In this document: positions 9,334 to 21,848 of the stretch, in pieces
How positions within the stretch are numbered: the stretch's first letter is position 1
Layout of the letters: every line of letters begins with the position of its first letter
From: Actinomycetes bacterium
Lineage (GTDB): Bacteria; Actinomycetota; Acidimicrobiia; Acidimicrobiales; Bog-793
Direction of reading: 5' to 3'
DNA: 64,000 bases
Assembly (NCBI GenBank): GCA_021796535.1
Contig: JAKABW010000005.1
Location: 1 to 64,000, forward strand
Notes under the pieces: generated by a model
The model's database searches: none
What the model was told of the DNA's origin: nothing
The model's input: only the letters and a program-made list of their open reading frames with translations
Program-made: the position numbers and the translations under genes

Positions 9334-9335
9334 TA

Positions 9336-9488
9336 GTCAAGGAGGAACGGGAGCGGATCGAGATCAAGCTGTACGCCGCCAAGCAGCAACTACTCGAGAC
9401 CGCCGTCAACTAGGACACCGTCGAGGCCAACCTGACGCTGGCCATGGGGCTGGTGCGGACTGCCGACAGAGATCACAAAAAGGGTTGA
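9336..9488 (+). pseudogene. C-terminal remnant of a large serine recombinase
   Basis: VKEERERIEIKLYAAKQQLLETAVN*DTVEANLTLAMGLVRTADRDHKKG*, resembling the coiled-coil/C-terminal segment of actinobacterial serine recombinases, with an in-frame stop. Confidence 0.55.
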
Positions 9489-9503
9489 GACAACAGGAAA
9501 CTT

Positions 9504-9579
9504 TGGTGGAGGCGATGGGGCTCGAACCCACGACCTCTTGACTGCCAGTCAAGTGCTCTTCCAGCTGAGCTACGCCCCC
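9504..9579 (-). tRNA. tRNA-Ala(GGC), CCA encoded
   Basis: GGGGGCGTAGCTCAGCTGGAAGAGCACTTGACTGGCAGTCAAGAGGTCGTGGGTTCGAGCCCCATCGCCTCCACCA; anticodon loop CTGGCAG. Confidence 0.95.
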
Positions 9580-9667
9580 GGGACTACTTCATCATATCAA
9601 TCTTTTATTGGATATAAATACTTATTCTGTACTTAATCCTGTTTTAAAAAAAGTAACCTGTATAACT

Positions 9668-12175
<2,508 letters not shown>

Positions 12176-12365
12176 TAACCGCCCGACCGGGCTCGGACAA
12201 TCGGCACCTTTATAAGCAGTCCCATGTCATCAAAATGGCTTCCGTGCGGTTTTCTCTTAAAAATTTTCTCAGCTCGCGGCGGTATAAGTCCAATTTTGCG
12301 TTCTCCAAGAACGCGGCTGCAAAAAAGTCTGTAACATTAAGGAGATGTGGGCGCAAACCCAAAAC

Positions 12366-12389
12366 CCTATTCCGATGATACGGAATAGG
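12366..12389. promoter_or_regulatory. Short perfect hairpin CCTATTCCG-ATGATA-CGGAATAGG upstream of the GH94 gene
   Basis: Exact 9-bp inverted repeat ~24 nt before the TTG start. Confidence 0.3.
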
Positions 12390-12412
12390 CATAAGCGTAA
12401 GGGGAAATTAAC

Positions 12413-14860
12413 TTGAAATTCGGTCGCTTTGACGATGAAAATCGCGAATATGTAATCTCTGTACCCGACACGCCTCTCCCTTGGATTAATTATCTGGGAG
12501 TGGACGAAATGTACGGTATCTGCTCCAACACCGCGGGCGGATATACGTTTTACAAGGATGCCAGACTCAGACGCATAACCAGATACAGATACAACAATGC
12601 CCCGTTCGACGTGGGAGGGCGCTATCTCTACCTCAGGGACAACTCTTCGGGCAATTTTTGGTCGCCTTCCTGGCAGCCGGTAAAAAAGCCTTTGGACAGC
12701 TACGAATGCAGACACGGCTTGTCGTATACAAAAATTGCTTCTTCCCAACAAGACATTGCGACGGAAACCACCTATTTTATCCCTCTCGGCGAAACAGTGG
12801 AAATCTGGAGAACCCGCATCACCAACAACCGCTCCGACGCTGCCGATCTTTCCCTTTTTTCTTCGGTTGAGTTTTGCCTCTGGGACGCGCAGGACGACGC
12901 CACCAATTTCCAAAGAAACTTTTCCACCGGCGAAGTGGAAGTCGACGAAGGCGTTATCTATCACAAAACCGAATACCGGGAACGCCGCAATCACTTTGCC
13001 TACTTTGCCTGCTCCGAACCGTTGGCGGGCTTTGACACCCAACGGGAAGAATTTTTGGGACCCTACAGGGGCTTCGACAACCCCGCCGTGGTGGAAGAAG
13101 GCCTTTCCAAAAACTCCGTGGCTCACGGGTGGTCTCCGCACGGCTCCCACCACGTAAAGCTGCATCTGCTTCCCGGGGAAACAAAGGAAATTATTTTTGC
13201 TCTCGGTTACTCGGAAAACGACCCGGACAACAAATTCGATCCCCCTTCTTCGCAAATCATCAACAAGGCTTCGGTAAAACCCGTCATCCGCAAATGGCTG
13301 GATTCCGCTCGGGTAGAAGAGGGATTCAACGCTCTGAGACAGCACTGGACGGACCTGCTTTCGGTTCTCGAAGTACACACCCCCGACACAGACACCGACC
13401 GCATGGTCAATATTTGGAACGCTTACCAATGCATGGTTACTTTCAACATGAGCAGGTCAACGTCATTTTATGAATCGGGCATAGGCCGCGGGATGGGCTT
13501 CAGGGATTCCAATCAGGACCTCTTCGGTTTCGTGCACATGATTCCCGAAAAAGCCAAAGAGCGAATCATCGACATAGCTTCGACCCAATTGGAAAGCGGG
13601 GGCGCTTATCACCAGTATCAGCCCCTCACCAAGCGCGGCAACAACGACATCGGGTCCGGATTCAACGACGACCCGCTTTGGCTGATTTTGGGCGTCGCTT
13701 CTTACGTAAAAGAAAGCGGCGACGTTTCCATTCTGCAGGCTCCCGTCCCCTACGACAACAGATCGGGCAGCGAAACCCCGCTTTATGAGCACTTGGTAAA
13801 AAGCATCCACTACACTCTGGACAGGCTCGGCCCGCACGGCCTGCCGCTTATCGGCAGGGCTGACTGGAACGACTGTCTGAACCTCAATTGCTTTTCCACC
13901 ACCCCGGGCGAGCCTTTCCAAACGACGGAAAACCAATCCGGCGGCGCCGCGGAATCCGTCATGATCGCAGGCCAATTCGTATCGGCCGCCAAAGAGATGG
14001 CCGAGATTGCCGCCCTGCTCGGAAACGACGCCCAAAGCGCCGAATTTGCAAAGTACGCCGAAGAGATGACGGCTGCCGTCATGGAAAACGCCTGGGACGG
14101 ACAATGGTTCAAGCGGGCCTATGACTTTTACTCAAACCCCATAGGTTCTTCCGTCAACGAAGAGGGGAAAATCTTCATAGAGTCGCAGGGCATCTGCATC
14201 ATGGCCGGGATAGGCATATCGTCGGGTCATGCCGATACCGCTTTGGAAAGCGTCAATCGGCATCTGGCCACGGAGCACGGCATAGTTCTTCACCAGCCCG
14301 CTTACTCAAAGTATTACCCGGAATTCGGAGAGATATCTTCCTACCCCCAGGGTTACAAAGAAAACGCCGGAATTTTCTGCCACACCAACCCCTGGATCAT
14401 GATCTCGGAGGCGATGTGCGGCAACGGCGACAGGGCTTTTGACTACTACAAAAGAATCAACCCGTCCAAAAGGGAGTCCATCAGCGAGATACACAGATGC
14501 GAGCCTTACGTCTACGCCCAGATGATTGCGGGGAAAGACGCCCCGACCCACGGGGAAGCGAAGAACTCTTGGCTCTCCGGAACGGCCGCTCTCAACTTCA
14601 CGGCCATATCGCAGTGGATATTGGGCATCAGGCCCGCCTATGGCGGACTCACGGTGGATCCCGTCATCCCTTCGGACTGGTCCGGTTTTACGGCCACCCG
14701 CAAATTCCGCGGAGCCGTTTATAAAATAACCGTCGAAAAAGAACCCGGCTCTTCGGGAAGGGTGCAAGAGCTCACCGTAGACGGAACGGTTGTTTCGGGC
14801 AACACCGTACCGCTTGCCAAAGCGGGAGAAACCGTGACGGTGACGGCCAGAATTTCCTGA
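12413..14860 (+). CDS. GH94-family phosphorylase (cellobiose phosphorylase-like)
   Basis: ESGIGRGMGFRDSNQD, YHQYQPLTKRGN, GFNDDPLWLI, GRADWNDCLNL; TTG start. Confidence 0.9.
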   Translation: MKFGRFDDENREYVISVPDTPLPWINYLGVDEMYGICSNTAGGYTFYKDARLRRITRYRYNNAPFDVGGRYLYLRDNSSGNFWSPSWQPVKKPLDSYECRHGLSYTKIASSQQDIATETTYFIPLGETVEIWRTRITNNRSDAADLSLFSSVEFCLWDAQDDATNFQRNFSTGEVEVDEGVIYHKTEYRERRNHFAYFACSEPLAGFDTQREEFLGPYRGFDNPAVVEEGLSKNSVAHGWSPHGSHHVKLHLLPGETKEIIFALGYSENDPDNKFDPPSSQIINKASVKPVIRKWLDSARVEEGFNALRQHWTDLLSVLEVHTPDTDTDRMVNIWNAYQCMVTFNMSRSTSFYESGIGRGMGFRDSNQDLFGFVHMIPEKAKERIIDIASTQLESGGAYHQYQPLTKRGNNDIGSGFNDDPLWLILGVASYVKESGDVSILQAPVPYDNRSGSETPLYEHLVKSIHYTLDRLGPHGLPLIGRADWNDCLNLNCFSTTPGEPFQTTENQSGGAAESVMIAGQFVSAAKEMAEIAALLGNDAQSAEFAKYAEEMTAAVMENAWDGQWFKRAYDFYSNPIGSSVNEEGKIFIESQGICIMAGIGISSGHADTALESVNRHLATEHGIVLHQPAYSKYYPEFGEISSYPQGYKENAGIFCHTNPWIMISEAMCGNGDRAFDYYKRINPSKRESISEIHRCEPYVYAQMIAGKDAPTHGEAKNSWLSGTAALNFTAISQWILGIRPAYGGLTVDPVIPSDWSGFTATRKFRGAVYKITVEKEPGSSGRVQELTVDGTVVSGNTVPLAKAGETVTVTARIS

Positions 14861-14870
14861 TAAAATCCGC

Positions 14871-14905
14871 AACAACCCGGACCGGTTAAATCGGTCCGGG
14901 TTGTT
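14871..14905. terminator. Bidirectional intrinsic terminator between convergent genes
   Basis: AACAACCCGGACCG-GTTAAAT-CGGTCCGGGTTGTT, perfect 14-bp stem. Confidence 0.85.
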
Positions 14906-14935
14906 TGTCACAAATACCGTGTTTTCCCGCGGAAC

Positions 14936-15622
14936 CTACCCGTCAAGGCCCATCATGGGAACGGCCCGCGATATTTCGGACAGCGAATTGAGTTGGCAGT
15001 CCGCCAGGGAAAACCTGACGTCGCTTTGCTCGTTTGCCGGCGGCACGGCAATGACTCTCATCGACGCCGCTTTGGCAGCCACGACGCCGTTCAAGGAATC
15101 TTCTATGACCACGGCATGCATGGGCAACACCCCGACCAGCGTTGCCGTTGTGATAAAAATACCGGGATGCGGTTTGCCGTATATTTCGTCCTCGGCCGAA
15201 TAGATCACGGAAAACCGATCCCTGAGATTGAATTTTTTCATGACCACATCGATGATCTCGTAATTCGATCCGGAAGCCAAAGCCAACGCAACACCTCGCT
15301 CCGCAAAGAAATTGATGGCCTCTTCCGCATACGGGATCCGGACCCCGTCTTTTTCGATGCGGTCGACGATCCCTTGGATTATCTCGGAGTAAATGGTCTC
15401 GGAGATACCTTTGTCAAAACCGAGAATTGCCTGCCAGTTTCTTATCACTTCGTCCAAACGCACGCCTTTTGTCCGGCCTCCTTCGACGAGGGAAGTGACG
15501 TCAAAACCGATCTTGGCAAAGACTTGCTTTTCGACTTCCTGCCAAAAAGGTTCTGAATCGATGATGACGCCGTCCATATCAAAGATTGCGAGTTTGACAG
15601 GTATATTGTTTTCAAAAGACAT
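14936..15622 (-). CDS. HAD-superfamily hydrolase (beta-phosphoglucomutase/sugar phosphatase-like)
   Basis: AIFDMDGVIIDSEPFW, LASGSN, KPHPGIF, VIEDSLNGVVAA. Confidence 0.9.
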   Translation of the reverse strand: MSFENNIPVKLAIFDMDGVIIDSEPFWQEVEKQVFAKIGFDVTSLVEGGRTKGVRLDEVIRNWQAILGFDKGISETIYSEIIQGIVDRIEKDGVRIPYAEEAINFFAERGVALALASGSNYEIIDVVMKKFNLRDRFSVIYSAEDEIYGKPHPGIFITTATLVGVLPMHAVVIEDSLNGVVAAKAASMRVIAVPPANEQSDVRFSLADCQLNSLSEISRAVPMMGLDG

Positions 15623-15698
15623 TTGCATTCCTATCCGAACAGCCACATACAAGTGGGGCTTACTTACACGTTACAATTTACAAAATCATGTTCTCATA

Positions 15699-16571
15699 TT
15701 AGCCATTCGTTTCCCCCCGAAGATACCTTTCCAACTCTGCCGCTATTTCGTCTCCGGAGGGCAAGTTTTCATAGCTGCGATTGAGCTCTTCGTCGCCCGC
15801 ATCGACTTGCTCCTCCAGATTCCTCACCATTTCGTAGTGTTCGTCCGAAGCCGACAGCAAATTGTCGAGCTGTGAAGACAATTGGGTCTCCTCCCGGCGC
15901 AGACGTTCCAAATCCAATTCCAAGCCGCATATCCGCTCCACAACGTCCAGCAAAGCCAGTGCCGCCTGCGGATAGTACATATTGGAAACATAATGGGGAA
16001 CCTGGGCCCAGAGATTGAGAAAGTCTACCCCGGCGCGTTCCTTACACTGCTGCCCGATCACGTCGGTAATCGAAGCCGGAGCATCTATCTCTCCGTTCAG
16101 ATAACCTATTTTGCTGATCGCTTCGATATCGGAACCCGTGGCGATAACTTTTATCTGTCTGGTGTGCGGCCAGGCAAAAGGAAACGCCCCCAATCCGATC
16201 AGACGGCGGACTTTGTGTTTCTCGACCACTTTCAGTATTTCCCGACCAAACTCTCCCCACTTGTAATCCGGCTCGGGACCGGTAAGCAAAAGAATGCACT
16301 GACCCTTATGATCGCTGCAAAACTTGATGACGGGCTGAGACCACACCAGCGAAGTCAAAATGCCGTTGTGAATTTTGACCCGGGGCCTCCTTTCCCTGCA
16401 ATCCAGCAAAACGTCCGGGTCAAAAGAGTAAATGACCTCCGAACTGGTGGAATCAGCCAAGGCTTTGGCGGCCGTGGCCGCCGCGTAGCCGGAATCGATC
16501 CAGCCGTCCATGGCAATGACCATATCCAGTGAATCGGGTATATCTATATCCGGATCGTTGGCGTGCATCAC
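15699..16571 (-). CDS. PAC2-family protein
   Basis: AMDGWIDSGYAAATAAKAL, LLLTGPEPDYKW, MYYPQAALALLD. Confidence 0.8.
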   Translation of the reverse strand: MMHANDPDIDIPDSLDMVIAMDGWIDSGYAAATAAKALADSTSSEVIYSFDPDVLLDCRERRPRVKIHNGILTSLVWSQPVIKFCSDHKGQCILLLTGPEPDYKWGEFGREILKVVEKHKVRRLIGLGAFPFAWPHTRQIKVIATGSDIEAISKIGYLNGEIDAPASITDVIGQQCKERAGVDFLNLWAQVPHYVSNMYYPQAALALLDVVERICGLELDLERLRREETQLSSQLDNLLSASDEHYEMVRNLEEQVDAGDEELNRSYENLPSGDEIAAELERYLRGETNG

Positions 16572-16732
16572 ATTACCAGGCTACAGTAAATTCCTCCCGA
16601 CCGTATGATAGTTATGTGAAGGATGACCGCAAAAATTTTTTGGCCCGCGGGCCGGCCCCTTTCGTGGGCGGTACACTTTCATCCGGGACACGCCCGGTCA
16701 AAATGGGCCCGCTCCAAACATAAAAACCGGGC

Positions 16733-18436
16733 CTATCCGGTAAGGCAGGCGCCTTTGGCGCTTGCGACAGCCTGTTTGGCATGGTAGCTGGATCTCGTCA
16801 GGGGAGAACACTCCACGTGCTCAAAGCCCAAAGAGCCGGCTTTTCCTTTCAGTGTCTCAAACTCGTCCGGGGTATACCACTTGAGGACCGGAAGATGGGA
16901 AGATGTGGGACGCAGATACTGACCTATCGTGACTATGGAAACCCCGACGTTCGACAGATCGATAAGCGTATTGAAAATTTCGTCATCCGTTTCGCCGAGT
17001 CCCAGCATCAGAGAGGATTTGGTGACCAGGCCGGCTTTTTTGGCCAGGGCCAAAACGGCAAGGCTCCTCGCGTAAGAGGCTTGGGGCCTCACGGCACCCT
17101 GAAGACGCAGAACCGTTTCCACGTTGTGGTTCAATACGTCGGGACGGGCGTCGAAAATTACATTCAGCGCTTTTTGATTTCCCTTGCAGTCCGATATCAG
17201 CACTTCCACCGTGGTGCCGGGACACTCGGACCTGATGGCTTTGACGGTCTCGGCAAACGCCGCGGCCCCGCCGTCCGGTAAATCGTCTCTGGCAACGGCC
17301 GTTACCACCGCGTGTTCGAGCCCCATTTCACGAACGGCTTTTGCCACCCTCCCCGGCTCCGTCGGATCCAAAGAAAGAGGTTTTTGCGTATCGACAAGAC
17401 AGAAACCGCACGCTCTTGTGCATCTGTCGCCGTTGATCATAAACGTCGCGGTGCCGTCCGACCAGCACTCGCTGATGTTTGGACAACCCGCCTCCTCGCA
17501 TACCGTTACCAAATTGTTGGAACGCACCGTGGCATAGGAAGAGAAAAAGTTTTTTTCGGTGGAAAGCTTGGCCTTAAGCCATTCCGGCTTTTTGGCAGAT
17601 ATCTTCACCGCCGAAGACAACTCCACCCCGGCTTTTTGCAGACGGGCGGCCGCCCTGTTTTCCTGCTCTCCGCCGTAGTTTTTTTGTTCTGAACGCAAAA
17701 CTCTCGACTGCAACGTGATGTCGAAATCGCTTCCCGTCAACTGTCCCGCTTTTGAGATAAACATTCCGGCAACTTCGTCGACATCGCAGCCGTATCCCAG
17801 CAAACGAAGGGAGGTCATTTTATAATCAGAAATTCCGCACGGCACGATATGCGAGAACATCTCCATGTCCGGCGAGACGTTGAGAGCAAAGCCGTGCATA
17901 CTTCTGCCTTTGGAAACCCTGACCCCAACGGAACAAATTTTGGTCATTTCCCCCGCCGCGCTCAAAACCCAAACGCCGGGAAAGCCTTCCCTCCTTATAA
18001 ACCTGATGCCACCGTCGTTTTTTGCGTCGCATTCTTCGCTCAATTGCCTCAAAACGTCGATGACCAAAGATTCCAGCTTGCGGACATGCTCCGGTATGGC
18101 ATTGGGAGAGAGCGCCACATCGGTAATGAAATAGCCCACGAGCTGGCCGGGGCCGTGGTAAGTGACGTCGCCGCCCCTGTCTGCTTTCACCAACTCCGCT
18201 CCCACCGAGGAGAGATCGGGCAGGAGTATGTGTTCTTGTTTGGTTCTTATCCCGGCGGTATAGACATGAGCGTGCTCAAGCAGTATGAAATAGCTGCTTT
18301 CGGATTTCCATAAGCCGTGCTGCAAAGCCAAAGCATCCCGGTATTTTGTCACCGGCAGATATCGTATGTTTAACAGTTTTTCTTTCATGAAACCGCCCGT
18401 CAACGCCGGCTGTTCTGTACTGTCCCGGAGCATCAC
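16733..18436 (-). CDS. Fused lipoyl(octanoyl) transferase - lipoyl synthase (LipB::LipA)
   Basis: LipB: RGGDVTYHGPGQLVGY, HGFALNV, HIVPCGI; LipA: CEEAGCPNISECW, CTRACGFCLVDTQKP; one uninterrupted frame; start may be 18388. Confidence 0.93.
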   Translation of the reverse strand: MMLRDSTEQPALTGGFMKEKLLNIRYLPVTKYRDALALQHGLWKSESSYFILLEHAHVYTAGIRTKQEHILLPDLSSVGAELVKADRGGDVTYHGPGQLVGYFITDVALSPNAIPEHVRKLESLVIDVLRQLSEECDAKNDGGIRFIRREGFPGVWVLSAAGEMTKICSVGVRVSKGRSMHGFALNVSPDMEMFSHIVPCGISDYKMTSLRLLGYGCDVDEVAGMFISKAGQLTGSDFDITLQSRVLRSEQKNYGGEQENRAAARLQKAGVELSSAVKISAKKPEWLKAKLSTEKNFFSSYATVRSNNLVTVCEEAGCPNISECWSDGTATFMINGDRCTRACGFCLVDTQKPLSLDPTEPGRVAKAVREMGLEHAVVTAVARDDLPDGGAAAFAETVKAIRSECPGTTVEVLISDCKGNQKALNVIFDARPDVLNHNVETVLRLQGAVRPQASYARSLAVLALAKKAGLVTKSSLMLGLGETDDEIFNTLIDLSNVGVSIVTIGQYLRPTSSHLPVLKWYTPDEFETLKGKAGSLGFEHVECSPLTRSSYHAKQAVASAKGACLTG

Positions 18437-18529
18437 GTCTATCGGCCCGCCTTTTGTTCGCCAACAACAACTACTTCAAATAGCGCCACCAAAAACCGAG
18501 AGACGCTAAAATCGGGGTAAACCGGGTTC

Positions 18530-20434
18530 TCAGGACAATCCCAGTTCCTTTGTAAAGTCTCTTTCTTCCAGGGCAACGGAGATATCCCGTAAAAATGCGG
18601 CCGCATAAGAAGTGTCGATCACTCTGGCGTCAAAAGCCAGACCCAGCATTCCCATTGAGTGCACTATGATCGCTTCCTCCCCTTCCACGGTCACGACGGT
18701 GGGTTTACGCTTGATGGTGTCTATGGACAACACGGCGACTTGGGGTTGAGTAATGATGGGAAATGTCAAAGCGGCACCCATGGCTCCCTGATTGCTGACG
18801 GCTATCGTCCCGTTCGTCACGTCTTCCGCTCCCAAAGAACGGGAGCGGGCTCTCGTAACCAATTTCTTGGTCTCCGTGACGAGATCGGAAAAGCTCATGG
18901 AGTCAGCCTGGCGCAATACCGGCACTATCATGCCGTCACCTTCCAAGTTGACCACGATTCCCACGTTGATATAGTGATGGACGATGAGTTCGTCTCTCCC
19001 CACGGACGCGTTCATTTTCGGATATTTGGGAAGCACGTTGAGCAAAGCGCTCAGGACAAAGGGCAGATAGGTAACATGAAAATCAAACAAAGTGTTGGTC
19101 GGCTTATTGAGAAGCTGCCTGGCCTGTTCCACTTTTTCAAAATCGACTTCTCTGGCCACAAAAGCATGCGGCGCAATCGATTTTGACCTCACCATGTGCT
19201 CCGCCGTTACCCGTCTCATGGAGGTAAAGGGAATTCTTTCGTCGTTTTTTTGGGACGAATTGGCGGCGGACCTGGGGGCGGTTTCCTGGTTTTTTCTGTA
19301 GCTTCTGACCTCTGTTTCCGCGACGGGCTGATTCTCTGCGAGGTTGTTCCACAGCTTACCCAATATACTGGCCGTTTCGCTTGACTGGGTGACCGCCACC
19401 TGATCCTGTCCGGTGGCGACATTGGTTTCCACCGGTTGCACGTTCAGCCTTTCGGCGGCTATTTCTTCGGCCTCCAAAAAGTCGTCCGCTTCTTCGCGCG
19501 GCTTCACCCGGGAAACGGCCCGGACGGGAGGCTGCTCCTCCGGGTCTTCTTCCTTGGATACGGCCGAATCGGATTCGGTCGACGCCACACGGGCCGCGAC
19601 GTCGTCTCTGGTAACCCTGCCGCCCGGGGCGGATCCCGCAATTCCGGCAAGATCCAGATTGTTTTCTTCGGCCATGCGCCTGACGAGAGGAGAGACCACC
19701 AGACCTGCGCTTTCGGCGGCATCCGGTTCGGACGCTTCGGGGGCGGGTTCCTGCAAAACTTCGTCCGGAGAAACGTCCGGCTGGCCGAAGGCCGTCGTGT
19801 CTTCTTCGGGCAAATAGGCGTCGGGATGCATGTAGCCGGGGTCGTCCTGATTCCCGTCGGCGAGACCGGGTGTCTCCACCTCATAGTCGGCCAAGCCTCC
19901 TTCCGAGAAAAATGACTCGGTCGGCACGGGCCGGACGGCGTCGCTCCCGTAGGGGTCCCCGTATTGAGGCATTGCGGGGGTGGTTTCTTCGCTTTCGTAA
20001 TTCTCCGGCAACAAAGGAAGGCCTTCTCCGGGTGCGGATGCTTCTCTGGGTGCGGGGGCGTCCGCCAATTCGGGATCGATCGTGATTTGGTCCGTATGGG
20101 CGGCCAATCCCAACGTCGCGGTGATGGAAGCGAGATCGCGGATGGTGGCCAGGGGATCGGTTTTGGAAGCGGCTTCCGACGCGTTCTCCCGGGGGGCATC
20201 CGCCCGGGTGATAACGGCGAGCGTCATGCCCACGTCAACTGTTGCGCCTTCGGGGAAAATAATTCTTTCGATTACGCCGGAGGCCGGAGAAGGAACTTCG
20301 GAGTCAACTTTATCCGTGGAAACTTCGAAAAGGGGTTCGTCTTGGGTAACGAAATCACCCTCCGACTTCAGCCATCTGATAATGGTTCCCTCCGTGACGG
20401 CTTCGCCCAATTGAGGCATTTTTACGTCAGCCAA
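18530..20434 (-). CDS. 2-oxoacid dehydrogenase complex E2 (dihydrolipoyl acyltransferase)
   Basis: Lipoyl domain VKMPQLGEAVTEGTIIRWLKSEGDFV...VSTDKVDSEV; peripheral-subunit domain; C-terminal catalytic domain; TTG start at 20434. Confidence 0.9.
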   Translation of the reverse strand: MADVKMPQLGEAVTEGTIIRWLKSEGDFVTQDEPLFEVSTDKVDSEVPSPASGVIERIIFPEGATVDVGMTLAVITRADAPRENASEAASKTDPLATIRDLASITATLGLAAHTDQITIDPELADAPAPREASAPGEGLPLLPENYESEETTPAMPQYGDPYGSDAVRPVPTESFFSEGGLADYEVETPGLADGNQDDPGYMHPDAYLPEEDTTAFGQPDVSPDEVLQEPAPEASEPDAAESAGLVVSPLVRRMAEENNLDLAGIAGSAPGGRVTRDDVAARVASTESDSAVSKEEDPEEQPPVRAVSRVKPREEADDFLEAEEIAAERLNVQPVETNVATGQDQVAVTQSSETASILGKLWNNLAENQPVAETEVRSYRKNQETAPRSAANSSQKNDERIPFTSMRRVTAEHMVRSKSIAPHAFVAREVDFEKVEQARQLLNKPTNTLFDFHVTYLPFVLSALLNVLPKYPKMNASVGRDELIVHHYINVGIVVNLEGDGMIVPVLRQADSMSFSDLVTETKKLVTRARSRSLGAEDVTNGTIAVSNQGAMGAALTFPIITQPQVAVLSIDTIKRKPTVVTVEGEEAIIVHSMGMLGLAFDARVIDTSYAAAFLRDISVALEERDFTKELGLS

Positions 20435-21848
20435 TGTGTAACCCCCTTCCCGTAAGAGCCAGCACTGTTTCTCCGAAAGTCTCCGAAAGAGTCGGGTGCG
20501 GCTGTATGAACTGCGCCACCTCTTGGGGGGTGGCTTCCCAGTTGACGGCAAGATATGCCTGTCCCAGTTGTTCGGTAACCCAAGGACCCACCATGTGCAC
20601 GCCCAACAATTTACCGGCTTTGCCGGAAGAATCTTTTTCGCATATGACTTTCACGAATCCGTCCGTTTCACCCAAGATAATTGCCCTTCCGTTTCCTCCG
20701 AAAGGATCCTTTTTGACAAGGATATCATAGCCCACCTCCCGAGCGGCGCGCTCTGTAAGACCGACAAAGGCCACTTCCGGTGCAGAGTATATGCACCAAG
20801 GAACTTTTTGGTAATCCACGGGAAGCGCTTTTTCCCCCAAAATCTGCTTTATGACAAAAATGCCTTCGGCAAAACCGACGTGCGCCAATTGCGGCGTGTT
20901 TATCAAATCGCCTATCGCAAATACGCCTTTGGCCCCGGTCTTGAGATTCCCGTCCACCGCAACGTAACCTTTTTCATCCAGCGTGACGGCAGAGTCTTCG
21001 GAAAGCAGGGAGGCAGAATTGGGCGAGCGCCCCACCGATACGACGACCTGGTCCACTTCGACGCTGTCGCCGTCGGCAAAAGAAACCAGAACCCCTTCGT
21101 CCGAAATCACATTGTTGTTCACCTGAGCCTGTGTTTTTACAAAAATGCCTTTTCTGCGGAAAGACTTTGCCACGGTTTCGGATACTTCCTCATCGCAGCC
21201 CGGCAACAAAGTTCCGGTGACTTCCACCAGCGTTACTTTTGAACCGAAGTCGGCGAGCAGGGAGGCGAATTCGCAACCGATCGCTCCCCCGCCTATCACC
21301 AGCGACCTGCCGGGAACCGCTTTCATTTCCAGCACGTCGTCCGAAGTCAAAATGCGCGAGCCGTCAGGCACAAAACCGGGGATGCTTCTGGGACTGGAAC
21401 CCGTGGCCAGGATAATGTATTTGGCCTGCAGCAATTGCCTGTGCCCGTCGGCGGAAATAACCTCCGCGACGTTATTGGCCAACAACTTGCCCGTGCCCTG
21501 GACTATGGATATTTTCCTGTTCCGCATCAGACCTTCAAGTCCCCTGTGCAGGCGGTCCACCACCGTCGATTTGCGGCCCTGCATCACCGAAGCGTCCAGC
21601 ACCGGCGGAGAAGAGAGAACCCCGTAATCTCTGGCCTGCGAAATGGAGACAAAATTTCTCGCCGTTTCCAGCAATTCTTTTGCCGGTATGCACCCTCTGT
21701 GCAAACAGGTTCCGCCGACTTTGTCTTTTTCCACAACCGCTATTTTCAAACCGGCCGACGCCCCGTAAAGGGCGGCGGCATAGCCGCCCGGGCCGCCTCC
21801 TATGATAATGACATCAAAAAAATCTCTCGTGGTGATATCCATCGACAT
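20427..21848 (-). CDS. lpdA: Dihydrolipoyl dehydrogenase
   Basis: GGGPGGYAAALYGA, GGTCLHRGCIPAKE redox disulfide, HPTLSETFGE. Confidence 0.96.
   Translation of the reverse strand: MSMDITTRDFFDVIIIGGGPGGYAAALYGASAGLKIAVVEKDKVGGTCLHRGCIPAKELLETARNFVSISQARDYGVLSSPPVLDASVMQGRKSTVVDRLHRGLEGLMRNRKISIVQGTGKLLANNVAEVISADGHRQLLQAKYIILATGSSPRSIPGFVPDGSRILTSDDVLEMKAVPGRSLVIGGGAIGCEFASLLADFGSKVTLVEVTGTLLPGCDEEVSETVAKSFRRKGIFVKTQAQVNNNVISDEGVLVSFADGDSVEVDQVVVSVGRSPNSASLLSEDSAVTLDEKGYVAVDGNLKTGAKGVFAIGDLINTPQLAHVGFAEGIFVIKQILGEKALPVDYQKVPWCIYSAPEVAFVGLTERAAREVGYDILVKKDPFGGNGRAIILGETDGFVKVICEKDSSGKAGKLLGVHMVGPWVTEQLGQAYLAVNWEATPQEVAQFIQPHPTLSETFGETVLALTGRGLHIG

Noticed and set aside
9284-9541. 85-aa plus-strand ORF
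   Set aside because: Runs into the tRNA-Ala gene on the opposite strand; the ending MGLEPTTS is antisense tRNA.
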